Below, piece after piece: positions 42,398 through 51,747 of a stretch of DNA of 64,000 nt (positions within the stretch are counted from its first letter, which is position 1; each line of letters begins with the position of its first letter). The stretch comes from CAZEJS01 sp964512645 (lineage in GTDB: Bacteria > Actinomycetota > Geothermincolia > Fen-727 > Anoxymicrobiaceae): assembly GCA_964512645.1 (NCBI GenBank), contig CAZEJS010000014.1, positions 1 through 64,000 on the forward strand, given 5' to 3'. The translations under genes and the position numbers were made by a program. The notes beneath the pieces were generated by a model that saw only the letters and a program-made list of their open reading frames with translations, did no database searches and was not told the DNA's origin.

Positions 42398-45226
42398 ATG
42401 CAAAGAGCAATCCATTCGAGTGAAGAGCGGCAGGTCTTCACGCTGCTCGATTCCTCCCCCGAAGGCCTCTCCCCGGAAGAAGCGGCCTCCAGGCTGGAGA
42501 AACACGGCCCGAACGTCCTGAAGCAGAAGCCGCCGGTGCCGTTGTGGCGCAAGGTGCTCTCCCAGTTCACCCATACCCTGGCTCTCCTGCTGTGGGCGGC
42601 CGGCGCCTTCGCCATCGTCAGCGGCCAGCTCCCGCTGGGCGTCGCCTGCTTCCTGGTTATCCTCATAAACGCCGCGTTCTCGTTCTGGCAGGAGTTCAAG
42701 GCCGAGAGGGCGGTCGAGAGCCTGGCGAAGATACTGCCCCGCATGGCCAGGGTGCTGCGCGGCGGCGAGGAGATGGAGGTGGAAGCCGACCTCCTGGTCC
42801 CGGGCGACCTGGTCCTCCTCGAGGCCGGCAACAGCGTCAGCGCCGACGCGCGGCTGGTCGAGGTGGTGGAGATGCGGGTCGACAACTCCGCGCTGACCGG
42901 CGAATCCGAACCCCAGAACAGGCGGGCGGAAGCGATCGATATGGACCGGGTGTCGCTGGCCGACCTGCCCAACCTGGTGTTCGCCGGCAGTTCGGTGGCG
43001 AGCGGCAGCGGGAAGGCCGTGGTGTACGCCACCGGCATGGAGACGGAGATAGGCAAGATCGCCGGCATGACCCAGGGGGTGAAGGAGGAGAAGAGCCCGC
43101 TGCAGCTCCAACTGGCCACCACTTCCAGGGTGATCGCCGCCATCGCGGTTAGCGTCGGCCTGGTGTTCTTTTTCCTCGGTTACTTCCTGGTTCACCTCCC
43201 GAGCTCCAGCGCTTTTATCTTCGCGATAGGGTTGATAGTGGCCAACGTGCCCGAGGGGCTGCTCCCGACCGTGTCGCTGGCTCTGGCGATGGGCACCCAG
43301 AGGATGGCCGGGCGCCACGCTCTCATCAAGAAGCTCTCCTCGGTGGAGACGCTGGGCTCCACGACCGTGATATGCACCGACAAGACCGGCACTCTCACCA
43401 CCAACGAGATGACCGTGCGCCAGTTATGGGTGAACGGTGACGAGATACGCGTCTCCGGCGCCGGGTACGAGCCGGCAGGGGATTTCCAGTCCGGCGGCCG
43501 GGAGCTCGACGAGAGGCAGCGCCTTGCGGTGGCGCAGCTCGTCAGGGTGGCGTCTTTCTGCAACAACTCCAGGTTGAGGCCCCCGGGGCCCGACAGGGAC
43601 AAATGGACCATACTGGGCGACCCGACCGAGGGGGCGCTGCTGGTGGCCGCCCGCAAAGCGGGCTTCGACTACGAGGCTGAGCTCGAAACCCACAGCCGGT
43701 GGTACGAGCTGCCCTTCGACTCGCACAGGAAGATGATGACGACCATCAACAGGGTCCCACCGGAGGGCAGAAAAATCGCCCCCGGTATCCCCGTCGAGGC
43801 TTTCGTCAAGGGTGCGCCGGGAGAGGTCCTCGGCCTGTGCACCAGGATATGGGAGCCCGACGGGGTGCGCCCGATCTCCGAGGCGGACCGCGAGCGCATC
43901 CTGCGCCAGTACGACACCTACGCCAGGAACGCTCTCCGGGTGCTCGCCTTCGCGACGAGGGACATGGGAGAGCGGCGGAAGCACTACGAGGTTGAGGATA
44001 CCGAGCGCGACCTGGTGTTCGTCGGCCTGGCGGCGATGCTCGACCCGCCGAGGAACGAGGTCGCCGACGCTCTGGCGAAGTGCCGGAGCGCCGGCATCAG
44101 GGTCATCATGATCACCGGAGACTACGGGATCACCGCCGAATCGATCGCCCGCCAGATCGGAATGGTGAGCGGCCCTGACGTGAGGGTCGTCTCCGGGGTC
44201 GAACTGGACGGGATGTCCGATGAGGACCTGGAGGCCCTCCTGGGGAGCCCGGACCTGATTTTCGCCCGCGTCTCGCCCGAACACAAGATGAGGGTGGCCC
44301 TTGCGCTCAAGGCCCGGGGGGAGACCGTTGCGATGACCGGCGACGGCGTCAACGACGCGCCGGCGTTGAAGGCCGCCGATATCGGCATAGCGATGGGGGT
44401 GACCGGGACGGACGTCGCCCGTGAGGCGGCGGAAATGATCCTTACCGACGACAACTTCGCTTCGATAGTCAGCGCCGTCGAGGAGGGAAGGGGTGTCTAC
44501 GACAACATCCGCAGGTTTATAACCTACTTCATCACCCACAACATAGCCGAGGCAATTCCATACCTCCTCTACGTCATCGTAAGGATCCCGCTTCCCCTGC
44601 TGGTGATGCAGATACTGGCCATCGACCTGGGGTCGGACATCGTCCCCGGCCTCGCGCTGGGCTCGGAGCCGCCGGAACCCGACGTGATGAACAGGCCGCC
44701 CCGCCCGAGCGGCGAGCGTCTGCTCAGCGCCCGCGTGATCGCCAGGGCGTACGCCTGGCTGGGGCTCATCGAAGGGTGCGCGTGCATGGCCGCCTACTTC
44801 TTCGTGTTTTACATGGACGGCTGGAGGTTCTCCCAGGGAGCGAGCGCCCTGCCGACCCGGGGACACGTGTACATGATGGCCACGACGGCCTGTTTCGCCG
44901 GTATCGTCGTGACCCAGATCGGCAACGGCTTCAACTGCCGGAGCACGCGCGAATCGGTGTTCAAGCTGGGTTTCCTCAGCAACAGGTTTTTCCTCGAGGG
45001 CATCGCAGTCGAGGTCGCGGTCCTGCTGGTGATCGTCTACGTGCCGGGCGTCGACAGGATGTTCGGGACGGCGGCGCTGGGCGGCTGGGTCTGGCTGTTC
45101 ATGCTGATAGGCCCTGTGACGATTTTCTTAGCGGAAGAAGCGCGCAAAGCTGTGGTACGATTCACCCACCGGCGCAGGTCCGGTGTGCGGGCGGAACAAG
45201 GCGGCTCAGCCGGGGTGGTCGCCTGA
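42398..45226 (+). CDS. P2-type cation-transporting ATPase, closest in motif to the P2C (Na,K-type) group
   Basis: A 942-residue ion pump. N-terminal cation-ATPase domain (LSPEEAASRLEKHGPNVL), actuator loop DNSALTGESEP, transmembrane helix 4 with GLIVANVPEGLLPTVSLALAMG, phosphorylation motif CTDKTGTLTTNEM (Asp near 328) and hinge TGDGVNDAPALKAADIGIAMG. About ten membrane helices in all. NVPEGLL rather than VAAIPEGLP points to the Na,K/H,K-like group rather than SERCA, but the transported ion is not proven. Two TrkA-type nucleotide-binding proteins follow, which favours a potassium or sodium role (inference). Confidence 0.88.
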   Translation: MQRAIHSSEERQVFTLLDSSPEGLSPEEAASRLEKHGPNVLKQKPPVPLWRKVLSQFTHTLALLLWAAGAFAIVSGQLPLGVACFLVILINAAFSFWQEFKAERAVESLAKILPRMARVLRGGEEMEVEADLLVPGDLVLLEAGNSVSADARLVEVVEMRVDNSALTGESEPQNRRAEAIDMDRVSLADLPNLVFAGSSVASGSGKAVVYATGMETEIGKIAGMTQGVKEEKSPLQLQLATTSRVIAAIAVSVGLVFFFLGYFLVHLPSSSAFIFAIGLIVANVPEGLLPTVSLALAMGTQRMAGRHALIKKLSSVETLGSTTVICTDKTGTLTTNEMTVRQLWVNGDEIRVSGAGYEPAGDFQSGGRELDERQRLAVAQLVRVASFCNNSRLRPPGPDRDKWTILGDPTEGALLVAARKAGFDYEAELETHSRWYELPFDSHRKMMTTINRVPPEGRKIAPGIPVEAFVKGAPGEVLGLCTRIWEPDGVRPISEADRERILRQYDTYARNALRVLAFATRDMGERRKHYEVEDTERDLVFVGLAAMLDPPRNEVADALAKCRSAGIRVIMITGDYGITAESIARQIGMVSGPDVRVVSGVELDGMSDEDLEALLGSPDLIFARVSPEHKMRVALALKARGETVAMTGDGVNDAPALKAADIGIAMGVTGTDVAREAAEMILTDDNFASIVSAVEEGRGVYDNIRRFITYFITHNIAEAIPYLLYVIVRIPLPLLVMQILAIDLGSDIVPGLALGSEPPEPDVMNRPPRPSGERLLSARVIARAYAWLGLIEGCACMAAYFFVFYMDGWRFSQGASALPTRGHVYMMATTACFAGIVVTQIGNGFNCRSTRESVFKLGFLSNRFFLEGIAVEVAVLLVIVYVPGVDRMFGTAALGGWVWLFMLIGPVTIFLAEEARKAVVRFTHRRRSGVRAEQGGSAGVVA

Positions 45227-45273
45227 CGGAGAACGGTTTGTCCGGCGTCAAGGCACCGGGAGGATGAGAAGAA

Positions 45274-45924
45274 ATGCACGTGGTCATCATGGGTTGCGGC
45301 AGGGCGGGCGCCAGTCTCGCGAAGCGGCTCGAGAGCGACGGGCACACCGTCGCGATCATCGACAGAGATCCCGCGTCCTTCCGCCTGCTCGGCCCCGGTT
45401 TCCAGGGCAAGACAGTGACCGGCGTGGGGTTCGACCCCAACCCGCTCACGGAGGCCGGGATCGAGCGCGCCGACTGCTTCGTCGCGGTTTCGAGCGGCGA
45501 CAACTCCAATATCGTGTCCTCGATCGTGGCCAAAGACGTCTTCCGCGTACCCAAGGTCATCACCCGCATTTACGACCCCAGGAGGGCGCAGATATACCGG
45601 AGGATGGGCATACCGACCGTTGCCCCGGTGACCTGGGGGATAAGCAGGATCATGGACCTGATGTTCCTCGACCGCTCCCACTCCCGTGACACGTTCGGCA
45701 ACGGTGAGGTCGAGCTCATGGAGCTCAGGGTGGGAAGCACCCTGTCGGGTCGCATGGTCCGCGAATTCGAGGTACCCGGCGAGGTGCACGTCGCCACCGT
45801 GGAAAGGCTCGGCTCGGCGTTCATGCCGGTGTCGGGCACGCGCTTCGAGGCGGACGATATCGTCAACGTGGTGGTCTTGCGCGAGAGCATGGAGAAGTTC
45901 GAGAAACTGTTTTTCATCAACTGA
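45274..45924 (+). CDS. TrkA/KtrA-like K+ transport regulatory protein, first of a pair
   Basis: A 216-residue protein: Rossmann RCK-N domain with VVIMGCGRAGASLA (GxGxxG), a terminal acid at AIIDRD, then VAVSSGDNSNIVSSIVA and VITRIYDPRRA, followed by a C-terminal RCK-C domain (LRVGSTLSGRMVREF). RCK proteins bind NAD(H) or ATP/ADP and gate TrkH/KtrB channels. GGGAGG lies about ten bases upstream of the ATG. It resembles the CeoB half of the actinobacterial CeoB-CeoC pair. No channel gene is adjacent. Confidence 0.9.
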   Translation: MHVVIMGCGRAGASLAKRLESDGHTVAIIDRDPASFRLLGPGFQGKTVTGVGFDPNPLTEAGIERADCFVAVSSGDNSNIVSSIVAKDVFRVPKVITRIYDPRRAQIYRRMGIPTVAPVTWGISRIMDLMFLDRSHSRDTFGNGEVELMELRVGSTLSGRMVREFEVPGEVHVATVERLGSAFMPVSGTRFEADDIVNVVVLRESMEKFEKLFFIN

Positions 45925-45957
45925 CGCGGCCGCGCGCCAGGACAAGGGGGTTTCCGG

Positions 45958-46665
45958 ATGCGCGTACTGATAGTCGGGGGAGGGATCGTGGGAGCGTTCC
46001 TCGCCGGCATACTCCACGAGAAGAACGAGGTCACCGTGGTCGAGCAGAGCCTGACCAGGGCGGAGGAGCTCGGCAGGACACTGCGCGACGTCAGGGTCGT
46101 CGCCGAGGACGGGTGCGAGCCCTGGGTGCTGGAGCTCGCTGGTGTCGAAAAGACGGACATGGTGCTCGCGGTCACCGGCGATGACGAGGACAACCTGGTG
46201 GTATCGTACCTGTCGAAGTTCGAATACGACGTATCGCAGGTCATAGCAAGGGTGAACAACCCGGTGAACCGCTGGCTGTTCACCAGGTCCTGGGGGGTCG
46301 ATGTCGAGGTGTCAACGCCCGACATAATTGCGAAGATCATCGAAGAGGAGACCACCCTGGGGGAGGTCGTCACGGTGATGAAGCTCCAGTCGAGCGATAT
46401 CGGCCTGGTAGAGATAAGCCTCCCGGGCGACGCCCTCGCCCTCGGGAAGAAACTCTCCAGCCTCGATCTGCCCCCGGAGACGCTGATCGTGACCGTGGTA
46501 AGGGAAGACGCGATGATGATCCCCACGGCGGACACGGTGCTTCGGGAGGGGGACAAGGTCCTGGCCATCACCAACGTCAACAACAGGGACGCCCTCGAAT
46601 GCCTGCTGGGCCACCCCGGCTGGGCGGGTGTGCGCTGCCTGCCCGACACCGATGCCGGTGACTGA
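45958..46665 (+). CDS. TrkA-like K+ transport regulatory protein, second of a pair
   Basis: A 235-residue protein with LIVGGGIVGAFLAGIL (GxGxxG), TVVEQS, LAVTGDDEDNLVVSYLSK and IARVNNPVNRWLF in the N-terminal RCK domain, and a C-terminal RCK-C domain (ALGKKLSSLDLPPETLIVTVVRED, then LREGDKVLAITN). Starts 33 bases after the first copy with AAGGGGG upstream. The two differ enough to form a heteromeric ring as proposed for CeoBC. Stop overlaps the start of the next gene. Confidence 0.9.
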   Translation: MRVLIVGGGIVGAFLAGILHEKNEVTVVEQSLTRAEELGRTLRDVRVVAEDGCEPWVLELAGVEKTDMVLAVTGDDEDNLVVSYLSKFEYDVSQVIARVNNPVNRWLFTRSWGVDVEVSTPDIIAKIIEEETTLGEVVTVMKLQSSDIGLVEISLPGDALALGKKLSSLDLPPETLIVTVVREDAMMIPTADTVLREGDKVLAITNVNNRDALECLLGHPGWAGVRCLPDTDAGD

Positions 46666-47764
46666 AGAACGGGCAGCCGCCGGCCGTAACGGACCGACCA
46701 GGTCCGGGCGCGGAGATGCCGCGGGGCCACCGGGCACCCGCCCCGGCGCGCGGCCCGCCGTTTGCGCCTCTCTCCCGCTTGACGCCGCCCGCGTCCGGCT
46801 GGACGCCCACATCCACCTGTTCGGTGCTGACGAGAAGAAGCACAAGTGCTTCGTGAGCGAGTCCAGGCGAAAGGGGTTCGTCTCGCGTTACCTGCGGCTG
46901 CTGGTGGGCGTGAGCCGGCGAGCCGGCGACGAGGTTTTCGACCTGGCGTACGCCGACCACCTCGCCCGCCTGGTCTCGGAGGCGAAGTACCTGGACCGGG
47001 CGCTGGTGTTCGCCCTCGACGGGCTCTACACGCCGGACGGGAGGCTGGATCCCAGGACCGAGATCGTGGTTTCAAACGACTGGGCCATCGAGGCCGTCCG
47101 GCGCCATCCCGACCTCTTCGTGCTGGGGGCAAGCATCCACCCGGCGCGGCCGGACGCCCTCGACGAGCTCGACCGCTGCGGCGAAGCGGGAGCGGTATGC
47201 GTGAAGTGGGTCCCCAACTCCCAGGGCATCGACCCCTCGGACAGGCGCTACACCAGGTTCTACCAGCGGATGCTCGAGCTGGGGATGGTCCTCACCAGCC
47301 ATACCGGGTACGAGCATTCCGTGTTCGTCGTAGACCAGTCGCTGGGCGACCCGGAAAGGTTGAGACTGCCGCTGGAGATGGGGCTCACTGTGGTGGCCGG
47401 CCACGCGGGCACCAGCGGCTTCTACCACAGGGTGGAGTACTTCCCGAATCTCCTCCGGCTGGTGGAGGAGTTCCCGAACCTCTACGCGGACTCCTCCGCT
47501 ATGGCGAACCCGGTGAGGTTCACCTACCTCCGCCGGCTGCTGGAAACGCCGGTGATCGACAGGCTGGTGCAGGGAACGGACTACCCCGTGCCGCCGGCGC
47601 CCGTCCTCTGGCCCCGCGCCATCGGTCCGCTGGAGGCGCTGCGCATCCAGGCTACGGCGAACCCGTTTGACAGGGACTGCCTGGGCAAGGCCGCCGCGGG
47701 TTTCCCGGTGGAGCAGTTCTACAGGGGATACGAGGTGTTCTGCGGGGGCGCGTCGGCTTCATGA
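46652..47764 (+). CDS. Amidohydrolase-2 family metal-dependent hydrolase
   Basis: A TIM-barrel hydrolase: VRLDAHIHLFG (metal His pair), LGASIHPARPD, VCVKWVPNSQGIDP (conserved lysine), LTSHTGYEHS, VVAGHAGTSGFYH and VQGTDYPVPP (terminal Asp). The first 55 residues are Arg/Pro/Gly-rich without structure, so the real start may be downstream, but no better SD was found; ATG 46652 overlaps the previous stop. Substrate unknown. A relative is in the zinc operon at 16212-17099, but the two are clearly diverged. Confidence 0.78.
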   Translation: MPVTEERAAAGRNGPTRSGRGDAAGPPGTRPGARPAVCASLPLDAARVRLDAHIHLFGADEKKHKCFVSESRRKGFVSRYLRLLVGVSRRAGDEVFDLAYADHLARLVSEAKYLDRALVFALDGLYTPDGRLDPRTEIVVSNDWAIEAVRRHPDLFVLGASIHPARPDALDELDRCGEAGAVCVKWVPNSQGIDPSDRRYTRFYQRMLELGMVLTSHTGYEHSVFVVDQSLGDPERLRLPLEMGLTVVAGHAGTSGFYHRVEYFPNLLRLVEEFPNLYADSSAMANPVRFTYLRRLLETPVIDRLVQGTDYPVPPAPVLWPRAIGPLEALRIQATANPFDRDCLGKAAAGFPVEQFYRGYEVFCGGASAS

Positions 47765-47879
47765 GCCGGCAGCCTCTGAAACTCCGCCGCACGACGGTCT
47801 CCCGCAGGATCCGCGAGGCGGAACGCTCTGGGTCATTACCGGTCCCGCCGCGCCCGGACCCCCCGCCGGTCGAAAAAGA

Positions 47880-47903
47880 ACGGGCGCCCTCGAGAGCGCC
47901 CGT
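47880..47903 (-). terminator. Intrinsic terminator of the PorA-family gene
   Basis: ACGGGCGC and GCGCCCGT form an 8-bp stem with loop CCTCGAGA. On the minus strand it is followed by TCTTTTTCG, so it serves the gene ending at 47927. Confidence 0.75.
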
Positions 47904-47926
47904 TTCATCCCGTTGACGGAGAGGCT

Positions 47927-48931
47927 TCAGGCCGCCTTTTTCTTCACCGCGAACCATATGCCGCCGATGGCGGCGATGACCGCGCCCGCGATCAGCAGTA
48001 TCAGCGGGACCCACAGTTGGGCGAGGTCGAGCAGCGCCCAGTTCTTGGCCGAGTCGTCGATGACCTGCGCCACGTTCTCCGGGTTCTGCGTGTAACGGAC
48101 GTCCGCCAGCTTGATGTTGGGAAGGCCCATCGCCGAGGCATCTATGAAGTAGGCCTCGTGGTTCGAGGGGACCGAGACTATCGAGCCCGTCCTGGGCTCC
48201 CCGATGATCTCCGCGGTGGTCTGCTTGAGGTAGGTAATGGGGTACGTGGTGGCGTCATCCAGGCCCGCGATGCCCGCCGGGTCGAACCCGGGAATGCCGC
48301 CGGCGACCGCCTTGATCTGCGCTCCGGATATCTTGCCGGGGAGTCCGAGCGGCGGCTCGACCGTGGGCTCGGGGGAACCCTCCGCCTTGTACATGTAGCA
48401 CTCGACGTCGTGGAATTTGAAGCCGTCGAGCTTCACAGTCTTCACGAAGTGGGCGGGCCCGGTCCTGCCGGTGTCCTGGTCCCAGAGTTGGTAGGTGATC
48501 TTCTCCGCGCCTATCGGCAGCAGCGGGTACCAACCGGTGCGGTCGGTGTCGCTGCCGTGCCCGGCGACGTTCTCGGAGGTCTTGCGGTCCAGCGCGAAGT
48601 AATGGGTGCTATTGATGAACTCCTTGCCCTCAGGCCCCCTGGCGCTGGTGGTTTCCTTGATCAGCGCCACCGAGCCGGTGCTCTTCGCGGGCTGGCTCAT
48701 GTCGCGGCGCGTAATGGCCAGGGGCACCACCGCCGCCGATTCCTCGGAAAGCATCGTCAGCGAATCGGGGTCCACGTGAAGGGTCAGCGTACCGTCGTAC
48801 CTGGAAGTGGTGTCGATGTTGTCGGGGAGCTTGACCAGCGCGGGCGCGATCGCCCACTTGAAGACCGGCGCCATTATCAGGACCACCAGGCCGATGATCA
48901 TGATCACGAGTGCTGCCTTAGACCGTTTCAT
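47927..48931 (-). CDS. DUF3068 (PorA family) membrane-anchored protein
   Basis: A 334-residue protein with one N-terminal helix (LVIMIIGLVVLIMAPVF), a large extracytoplasmic domain and one C-terminal helix followed by KKKAA. Blocks typical of DUF3068 are YDGTLTLHVDP, HYFALDRKTSENV, GWYPLLPIGAEKITYQLWD and VRYTQNPENVAQVI. The family is almost restricted to Actinomycetota; the name porin PorA is inherited and does not fit the two-helix topology. GGAGG lies six bases before the ATG. Monocistronic with its own terminator. Confidence 0.88.
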   Translation of the reverse strand: MKRSKAALVIMIIGLVVLIMAPVFKWAIAPALVKLPDNIDTTSRYDGTLTLHVDPDSLTMLSEESAAVVPLAITRRDMSQPAKSTGSVALIKETTSARGPEGKEFINSTHYFALDRKTSENVAGHGSDTDRTGWYPLLPIGAEKITYQLWDQDTGRTGPAHFVKTVKLDGFKFHDVECYMYKAEGSPEPTVEPPLGLPGKISGAQIKAVAGGIPGFDPAGIAGLDDATTYPITYLKQTTAEIIGEPRTGSIVSVPSNHEAYFIDASAMGLPNIKLADVRYTQNPENVAQVIDDSAKNWALLDLAQLWVPLILLIAGAVIAAIGGIWFAVKKKAA

Positions 48932-49111
48932 GTGGTCCTCCTTTGGTACTTACCCCCGCAACGCCACGTCTCCGGTCTGCATGTCTGGCCGCAACCACAG
49001 CCGGTACCGCCCGGATGTAGATCTTCACGATGATTATAGCACTTTCCCCACCGCCGGTGCCTCCGACGCCGTCCGGTGAAGCTGTGGAAAACGCCGTGTC
49101 CCGCGTGTAAG

Positions 49112-50389
49112 ATGACTGCGTACCGACCCGGCGGAAGAGAGGTTCACATTCCCCTGTCAGGCAGCGCTTCCGAGAAAGAGACCGGCTCCGCGCCGGGCCC
49201 CGCCGGAGTCGTCCCACGGGCGTTCGGGAGGTCCCTCGACACGTTCGGGATACCCGTGGTCGGCCGCCCGCCGGGCAGGGACCTCGCCGCCGACGCCCTC
49301 AGAGGGCTGGCGATACTCCTGGTGGTCCTGGGGCACGCGATAAGCAACGCGATAGACCTCAACCACGCCGCGAGAAGCGACCCGCTCTTCATCCTGAGCA
49401 ACTTCATCTACACGTTCCACATGCCTCTTTTCATGGCGGTGGCGGGATACGTGCTCTACGCCAGGAGGATTAAGGTGCCCGACAGGGCGACAAGGCTGCT
49501 GCTGCCGTTCCTCGCCTGGATTCCCGTTTACTGGTTCGTCAACCGCTACCTGCGCCACTTCCCCTGGCCGGTGCGCTTCGGGACGACGCTCAAGGACACC
49601 ATACTGAGGCCCGGCGCCGGCCTCTGGTTCCTGCCGACGCTGTTCCTCTGCACCCTGCTCCTGCTGGTGGCGGTGCGCCTGGAGAAGGTGCGCTGGTGGC
49701 TCGGCGAGGTGTCCCTGGCGGCGATGTTCGTCGGGGTGAACTTCATCCCCTACGACAACCTCGGCCTCGTGCAGGTCAAGTACTTCTTTTTCTTTTTCGC
49801 CGCGGGGTACCTGCTGGCGAAGCACCGGCCGCGGCTGGAACGCCTGGGCGCCGGGCAGGTCAATGCGGCGCTGGCCCTGGCGTCCGCCGCTTTCCTGGGT
49901 CTTTTCGCGCTCTTCTACCGCAGCGGGGCCCTGAAGCCGTACCTGTTCCCCATCACGCTCCCCGACCTTTTCAAGACGCCGGGCACTTACCTGGTAAGGT
50001 ACCTCATGGCCGTGCTGGGCGTCTTCGCCTGCGTCGCGCTGGTCCGCGCCCTGGGGCGGGGCACGCCTGGGAACGCGCTGGCCTGGTTCGGCCTGGTGAC
50101 GATGGACATCTACGTGGCGCACGGGTTGATGGTCCAGCTCGCCTTCGGCGGCGGCTGGGTCAAGGTCCTCGCGGGGTTCGTCCTCGGAGTCGTCTTGTCG
50201 CTGGTGCTGACCCTGTTCATCCTGCGGCAGTGGTGGGTGACCGCGATGGTGTTCCTGGGGATACGGCCCGTGCGGAACGCCTCGGGCGGAACGGAGCCGC
50301 CGGCAGAGGAGTCTCCACCCCGGAAAAGCCGGCGCTTTGCTACAATTCAGTCGTCTTTCACGAGGCGGATTGGTGGTCCTGCGGGATGA
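49112..50389 (+). CDS. Acyltransferase-3 family membrane protein
   Basis: A membrane acyltransferase of the OafA/WecH type. After a soluble N-terminus, RDLAADALRGLAILLVVLGHAISN gives the conserved Arg and the catalytic-His helix. YTFHMPLFMAVAGYVL, RLLLPFLAWIPVYW and LWFLPTLFLCTLLL follow, with about ten helices in total. Such proteins transfer acetyl or other acyl groups to exported polysaccharides. The start is uncertain: ATG 49112 lacks a clear SD and the open frame extends to 49076. Overlaps the methyltransferase by four bases. Confidence 0.85.
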   Translation: MTAYRPGGREVHIPLSGSASEKETGSAPGPAGVVPRAFGRSLDTFGIPVVGRPPGRDLAADALRGLAILLVVLGHAISNAIDLNHAARSDPLFILSNFIYTFHMPLFMAVAGYVLYARRIKVPDRATRLLLPFLAWIPVYWFVNRYLRHFPWPVRFGTTLKDTILRPGAGLWFLPTLFLCTLLLLVAVRLEKVRWWLGEVSLAAMFVGVNFIPYDNLGLVQVKYFFFFFAAGYLLAKHRPRLERLGAGQVNAALALASAAFLGLFALFYRSGALKPYLFPITLPDLFKTPGTYLVRYLMAVLGVFACVALVRALGRGTPGNALAWFGLVTMDIYVAHGLMVQLAFGGGWVKVLAGFVLGVVLSLVLTLFILRQWWVTAMVFLGIRPVRNASGGTEPPAEESPPRKSRRFATIQSSFTRRIGGPAG

Positions 50390-51099
50390 TCATGCACAAG
50401 CTGGCCCTGAGGTACGTCCGGCACCGCGACGACGAAGGATTCTACCGGCTTCAGGCGGCCGACACGGTCCGCTGGCTGCTGGCGAGAGGCTTCGCGCCCG
50501 CGCCCGGCACCCGTGTGCTGGACCTCGGTTGCGGGCACGGCCTCATCGGGGGGGCGCTCGCCGAGGGCGGGTGTGACGTGGTGTTCGCCGACGAGCACGA
50601 TTGGCGCCTCCCGGAGTACCGGGGCGCCGACTTTGCCGTCGTCGATATCGAGAAGGACGACCTGGGACCACTGGGTACGTTCGACCTGGTGGTATCCTCC
50701 AACGTCCTCGAGCACATATCCGACCCGGACCTCCTCATCGGCGCGACGTCGAGGATGCTCGAGCCGGGCGGGCTCTTCTACCTGAGCTGGACCAACTCGC
50801 TCTCGCCGTGGTGGGGGCACGAGTTTTCACCGCTCCACTATCTGGGTGCCCGCCGGGGTGCCAGGCTCTTCGACCGCCTCACCGGCCGTACTCGCAAGCA
50901 CGAGCCGTACGTGAACCTGTTCCCCTACGGCATCGGCCGCATCCTTGCGTTGGTGCGGACCGCGCCCGACCTCGAGCCGGTCGCGGTGGTGCCCAGGTAC
51001 TATCCGGAGCTCGCCTTCCTGATGAGGATACCTTTGCTGCGCGAATTCACGGCCTGGAACTGCGTGGTCCTTGCCAGGAGGGCCGGCGGCGGGAGATGA
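50386..51099 (+). CDS. Class I SAM-dependent methyltransferase
   Basis: A 237-residue methyltransferase: VLDLGCGHGLIGGAL (SAM loop), VVFADEHDW, FDLVVSSNVLEHISDPD and MLEPGGLFYLSWTNSLSPWWGHEFSP. It resembles enzymes of cell-surface glycan clusters. ATG overlaps the acyltransferase stop (ATGA). A TACAAT upstream at 50340 could be an internal -10. Confidence 0.85.
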   Translation: MIMHKLALRYVRHRDDEGFYRLQAADTVRWLLARGFAPAPGTRVLDLGCGHGLIGGALAEGGCDVVFADEHDWRLPEYRGADFAVVDIEKDDLGPLGTFDLVVSSNVLEHISDPDLLIGATSRMLEPGGLFYLSWTNSLSPWWGHEFSPLHYLGARRGARLFDRLTGRTRKHEPYVNLFPYGIGRILALVRTAPDLEPVAVVPRYYPELAFLMRIPLLREFTAWNCVVLARRAGGGR

Positions 51100-51145
51100 A
51101 CCCTCGATGTAAGCGGCGGGCGTTCGGCGTTGCGAGGTGACGGAG

Positions 51146-51741
51146 ATGGCAGGCAAAGAGGATGGCCGGTTCAACCGGTTCAAGAAGAAGATCGCCCTCG
51201 GGGTCCTGAGGATGGGCGCCGAGCCTTACAAGTGGCTCAACGCCTGGGGCAACCNNNNNNNNNNNNNNNNNNNNNNNNNNNNNNNNNNNNNNNNNNNNNN
51301 NNNNNNNNNNNNNNNNNNNNNNNNNNNNNNNNNNNNNNNNNNNNNNNNNNNNNNGGCAACCACCGCACCGACTGGTTCGCGCTCTACCCGTTCGGGGGCC
51401 CCCGGTGGCCCGAGGCGGACGGCCTCCACGACGTCTTGCGCGGCAAGGGGGACGTGACCATAGGCAGCGACGTATGGATTGGCAGCAACGTGATCGTGAT
51501 GTCCGGCGTTACCATCGGGGACGGTGCGGTAGTGGCCACCGGTTCCGTGGTCACCGCAGATGTGCCCCCGTTCACCATCGTGGGGGGGAACCCGGCCCGA
51601 CCCATCAGAAAAAGGTTCGACGACGACGTCATCGAAAAGCTTCTGGAGTTGCGCTGGTGGGACTGGCCGGATGAAAAGATCCGCGCCAACATACACGTCC
51701 TTTGCGGCTCCGACAGGGAGAGGCTGTTCGCCCTCGAGTGA
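51146..51741 (+). CDS. CatB-type hexapeptide acetyltransferase, interrupted by an assembly gap
   Basis: The 5' part encodes 36 residues from ATG 51146 (GAGGTG upstream) to LNAWGN. After 100 Ns a different frame continues with GNHRTDWFALYPFGGP, then GDVTIGSDVWIGSNVIVMSGVTIGDGAVVATGSVV and FTIVGGNPARPIRKRF, the C-terminal half of a xenobiotic/CatB-type acetyltransferase. Normal members have about 60-80 residues of beta-helix between these parts, so the gap hides real sequence. Probably acetylates a sugar of the local glycan. Confidence 0.8.
51255..51354. other. Assembly gap of 100 Ns
   Basis: Exactly 100 Ns, the conventional placeholder for a gap of unknown size. GGCAACC occurs on both edges (51248-51254 and 51355-51361). 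Confidence 0.99.
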
Positions 51742-51747
51742 CCGGAC

